A stretch of 64,000 nucleotides of DNA, taken from contig JACZRV010000004.1 of the NCBI GenBank assembly GCA_022574555.1, forward strand, positions 1 through 64,000, read 5' to 3'. The notes below the pieces were generated by a model, which was given only the letters and a program-made list of their open reading frames with translations, was not told the DNA's origin and did not search any database. Shown here piece after piece: positions 63,479 to 64,000 of this stretch (position 1 is its first letter; every line of letters starts with the position of its first letter). The stretch comes from SAR324 cluster bacterium. Lineage in GTDB: Bacteria; SAR324; JACQKK01. The position numbers and the translations under genes are program-made.

Positions 63479-63877
63479 TCAGGCGTTGGGAAACAACTTG
63501 ATGATGGCAGTGACTATGCCCAGCATCATGGCCATGGCTGCAACGATTTTGAGCAGCTGATCGCGTGCCAGGGAGTGCATCTCGACCTGGAGTTTCAGGG
63601 AATATTCCCTGGACTCCGCGCGCGCCTGGGCGATCTCTTGTTTCGTCACCGTGCGTAACTCGCCGATCTCTTGTTTCAACTCCGTGCTCTGGGCCTGCAT
63701 GTCCGCTTTGTATTGGGTCCGAAAAGCCGCGAATTCCTGCCGGATGAATTCCTTCAAATCCTGCTGACCGGCCTGAGCTGCGTCCTCCACAATCGCCGAG
63801 ATTGCTTGGGAAAGCTCCGGCGTTGCGCCCGTGGCTTCGAGGCGTTTGGCGTTTTGGAGTGTGTCGGTGATGGGCAT
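63479..63877 (-). CDS. Coiled-coil protein with C-terminal membrane helix
   Basis: The 132-residue protein has an amphipathic N-terminal region (LEATGATPELSQAISAIVED), a long heptad-patterned helix (about 38-110, with TELKQEIGELRTVTKQEIAQ) and a hydrophobic C-terminus (LLKIVAAMAMMLGIVTAIIKLF). This plan, including the N-terminal LEATGxxxxQAxAI wording, fits DUF1640/CCDC90-like proteins, tail-anchored with the coiled coil in the cytoplasm. Role unknown; small genes of this type are often mobile or multi-copy. Confidence 0.7.
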   Translation of the reverse strand: MPITDTLQNAKRLEATGATPELSQAISAIVEDAAQAGQQDLKEFIRQEFAAFRTQYKADMQAQSTELKQEIGELRTVTKQEIAQARAESREYSLKLQVEMHSLARDQLLKIVAAMAMMLGIVTAIIKLFPNA

Positions 63878-63952
63878 ATCGCACCAGTTGGGGATTACTT
63901 AAGTCAATTTCTGACACGAAGCCGGTTTCCAGTCAACCTGAGTGAAGCCATG

Positions 63953-64000
63953 TCACACCAGCTCGGCGGCCATGCGCGACTTGACCCGATGCCACCTCTG
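63953..64000 (-). CDS. Possible C-terminus of a gene entering from the right
   Basis: A minus-strand frame is open from the window edge to a TGA at 63955-63953 and ends in RWHRVKSRMAAELV. Too short to identify; a chance frame is equally possible. Confidence 0.2.
   Translation of the reverse strand, partial: QRWHRVKSRMAAELV

Overview
The window is a chromosomal segment of a GC-rich Gram-negative bacterium. Lipoproteins and secreted proteins carry typical signal peptides, the heat-shock cluster is under a perfect CIRCE/HrcA element, and several housekeeping genes start with TTG or GTG (dnaJ, rplJ, clpP, secE, hrcA, sdhA). Gene content resembles deltaproteobacterial or SAR324-like lineages, but no rRNA is present and I cannot fix the phylum. 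No CRISPR array, intact prophage or complete insertion sequence was seen.

Layout. 1-673: end of an IS4-type transposase and a HigB-like toxin remnant. 674-8381: a respiratory cluster in which a complete E. coli-type quinol:fumarate reductase operon (frdABCD) lies between sdhCA and sdhB of a mycobacterial Sdh1-like succinate dehydrogenase. 8600-15844: M23 lipoprotein, Fe-S uracil-DNA glycosylase, a divergent XRE regulator/ABC-class ATPase pair, then a K+ channel with two RCK modules followed by a cyclic-nucleotide-binding protein. 15990-21269: CIRCE-hrcA-grpE-dnaK-dnaJ. 21612-23337: a PKD-domain lipoprotein with a probable frameshift. 23619-28832 (minus strand): tRNA-Thr, tRNA-Tyr, tRNA-Thr, rpmG, tRNA-Trp, secE, nusG, rplKAJL, then clpP where rpoBC would be expected. 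28971-35856: HTTM membrane pair, HEAT-like protein, a five-Big2-domain metalloprotease lipoprotein and small secreted proteins. 36064-42687: Rrf2 regulator, hisN, two tandem PQQ-type sugar dehydrogenases, pyrD and a cysteine-free DsbA-like protein. 42944-50375: an unknown protein, Gfo/Idh/MocA oxidoreductase, CinA-like protein, phosphohexomutase, CoaD-like protein and an FtsK-like membrane domain without motor. 51013-63877: rho, rpmE, prfA, LLM oxidoreductase, a broken four-helix-bundle gene in inverted repeats, carA, KamA, gcvT, a LytR_C lipoprotein, acyl-CoA synthetase, lysA and a coiled-coil membrane protein.

Two sequence-level themes stand out. Short tandem duplications (12-28 bp) recur at gene starts and ends: one truncates the XRE protein, one makes a chain of coupled six-codon mini-ORFs before the phosphohexomutase, and one copies the 3' end of tRNA-Trp. 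A family of GC-rich palindromic intergenic elements recurs at five or more places. The strongest candidate for an undescribed arrangement is the nested sdh/frd cluster, which would place succinate oxidation and fumarate reduction enzymes in one transcription unit.
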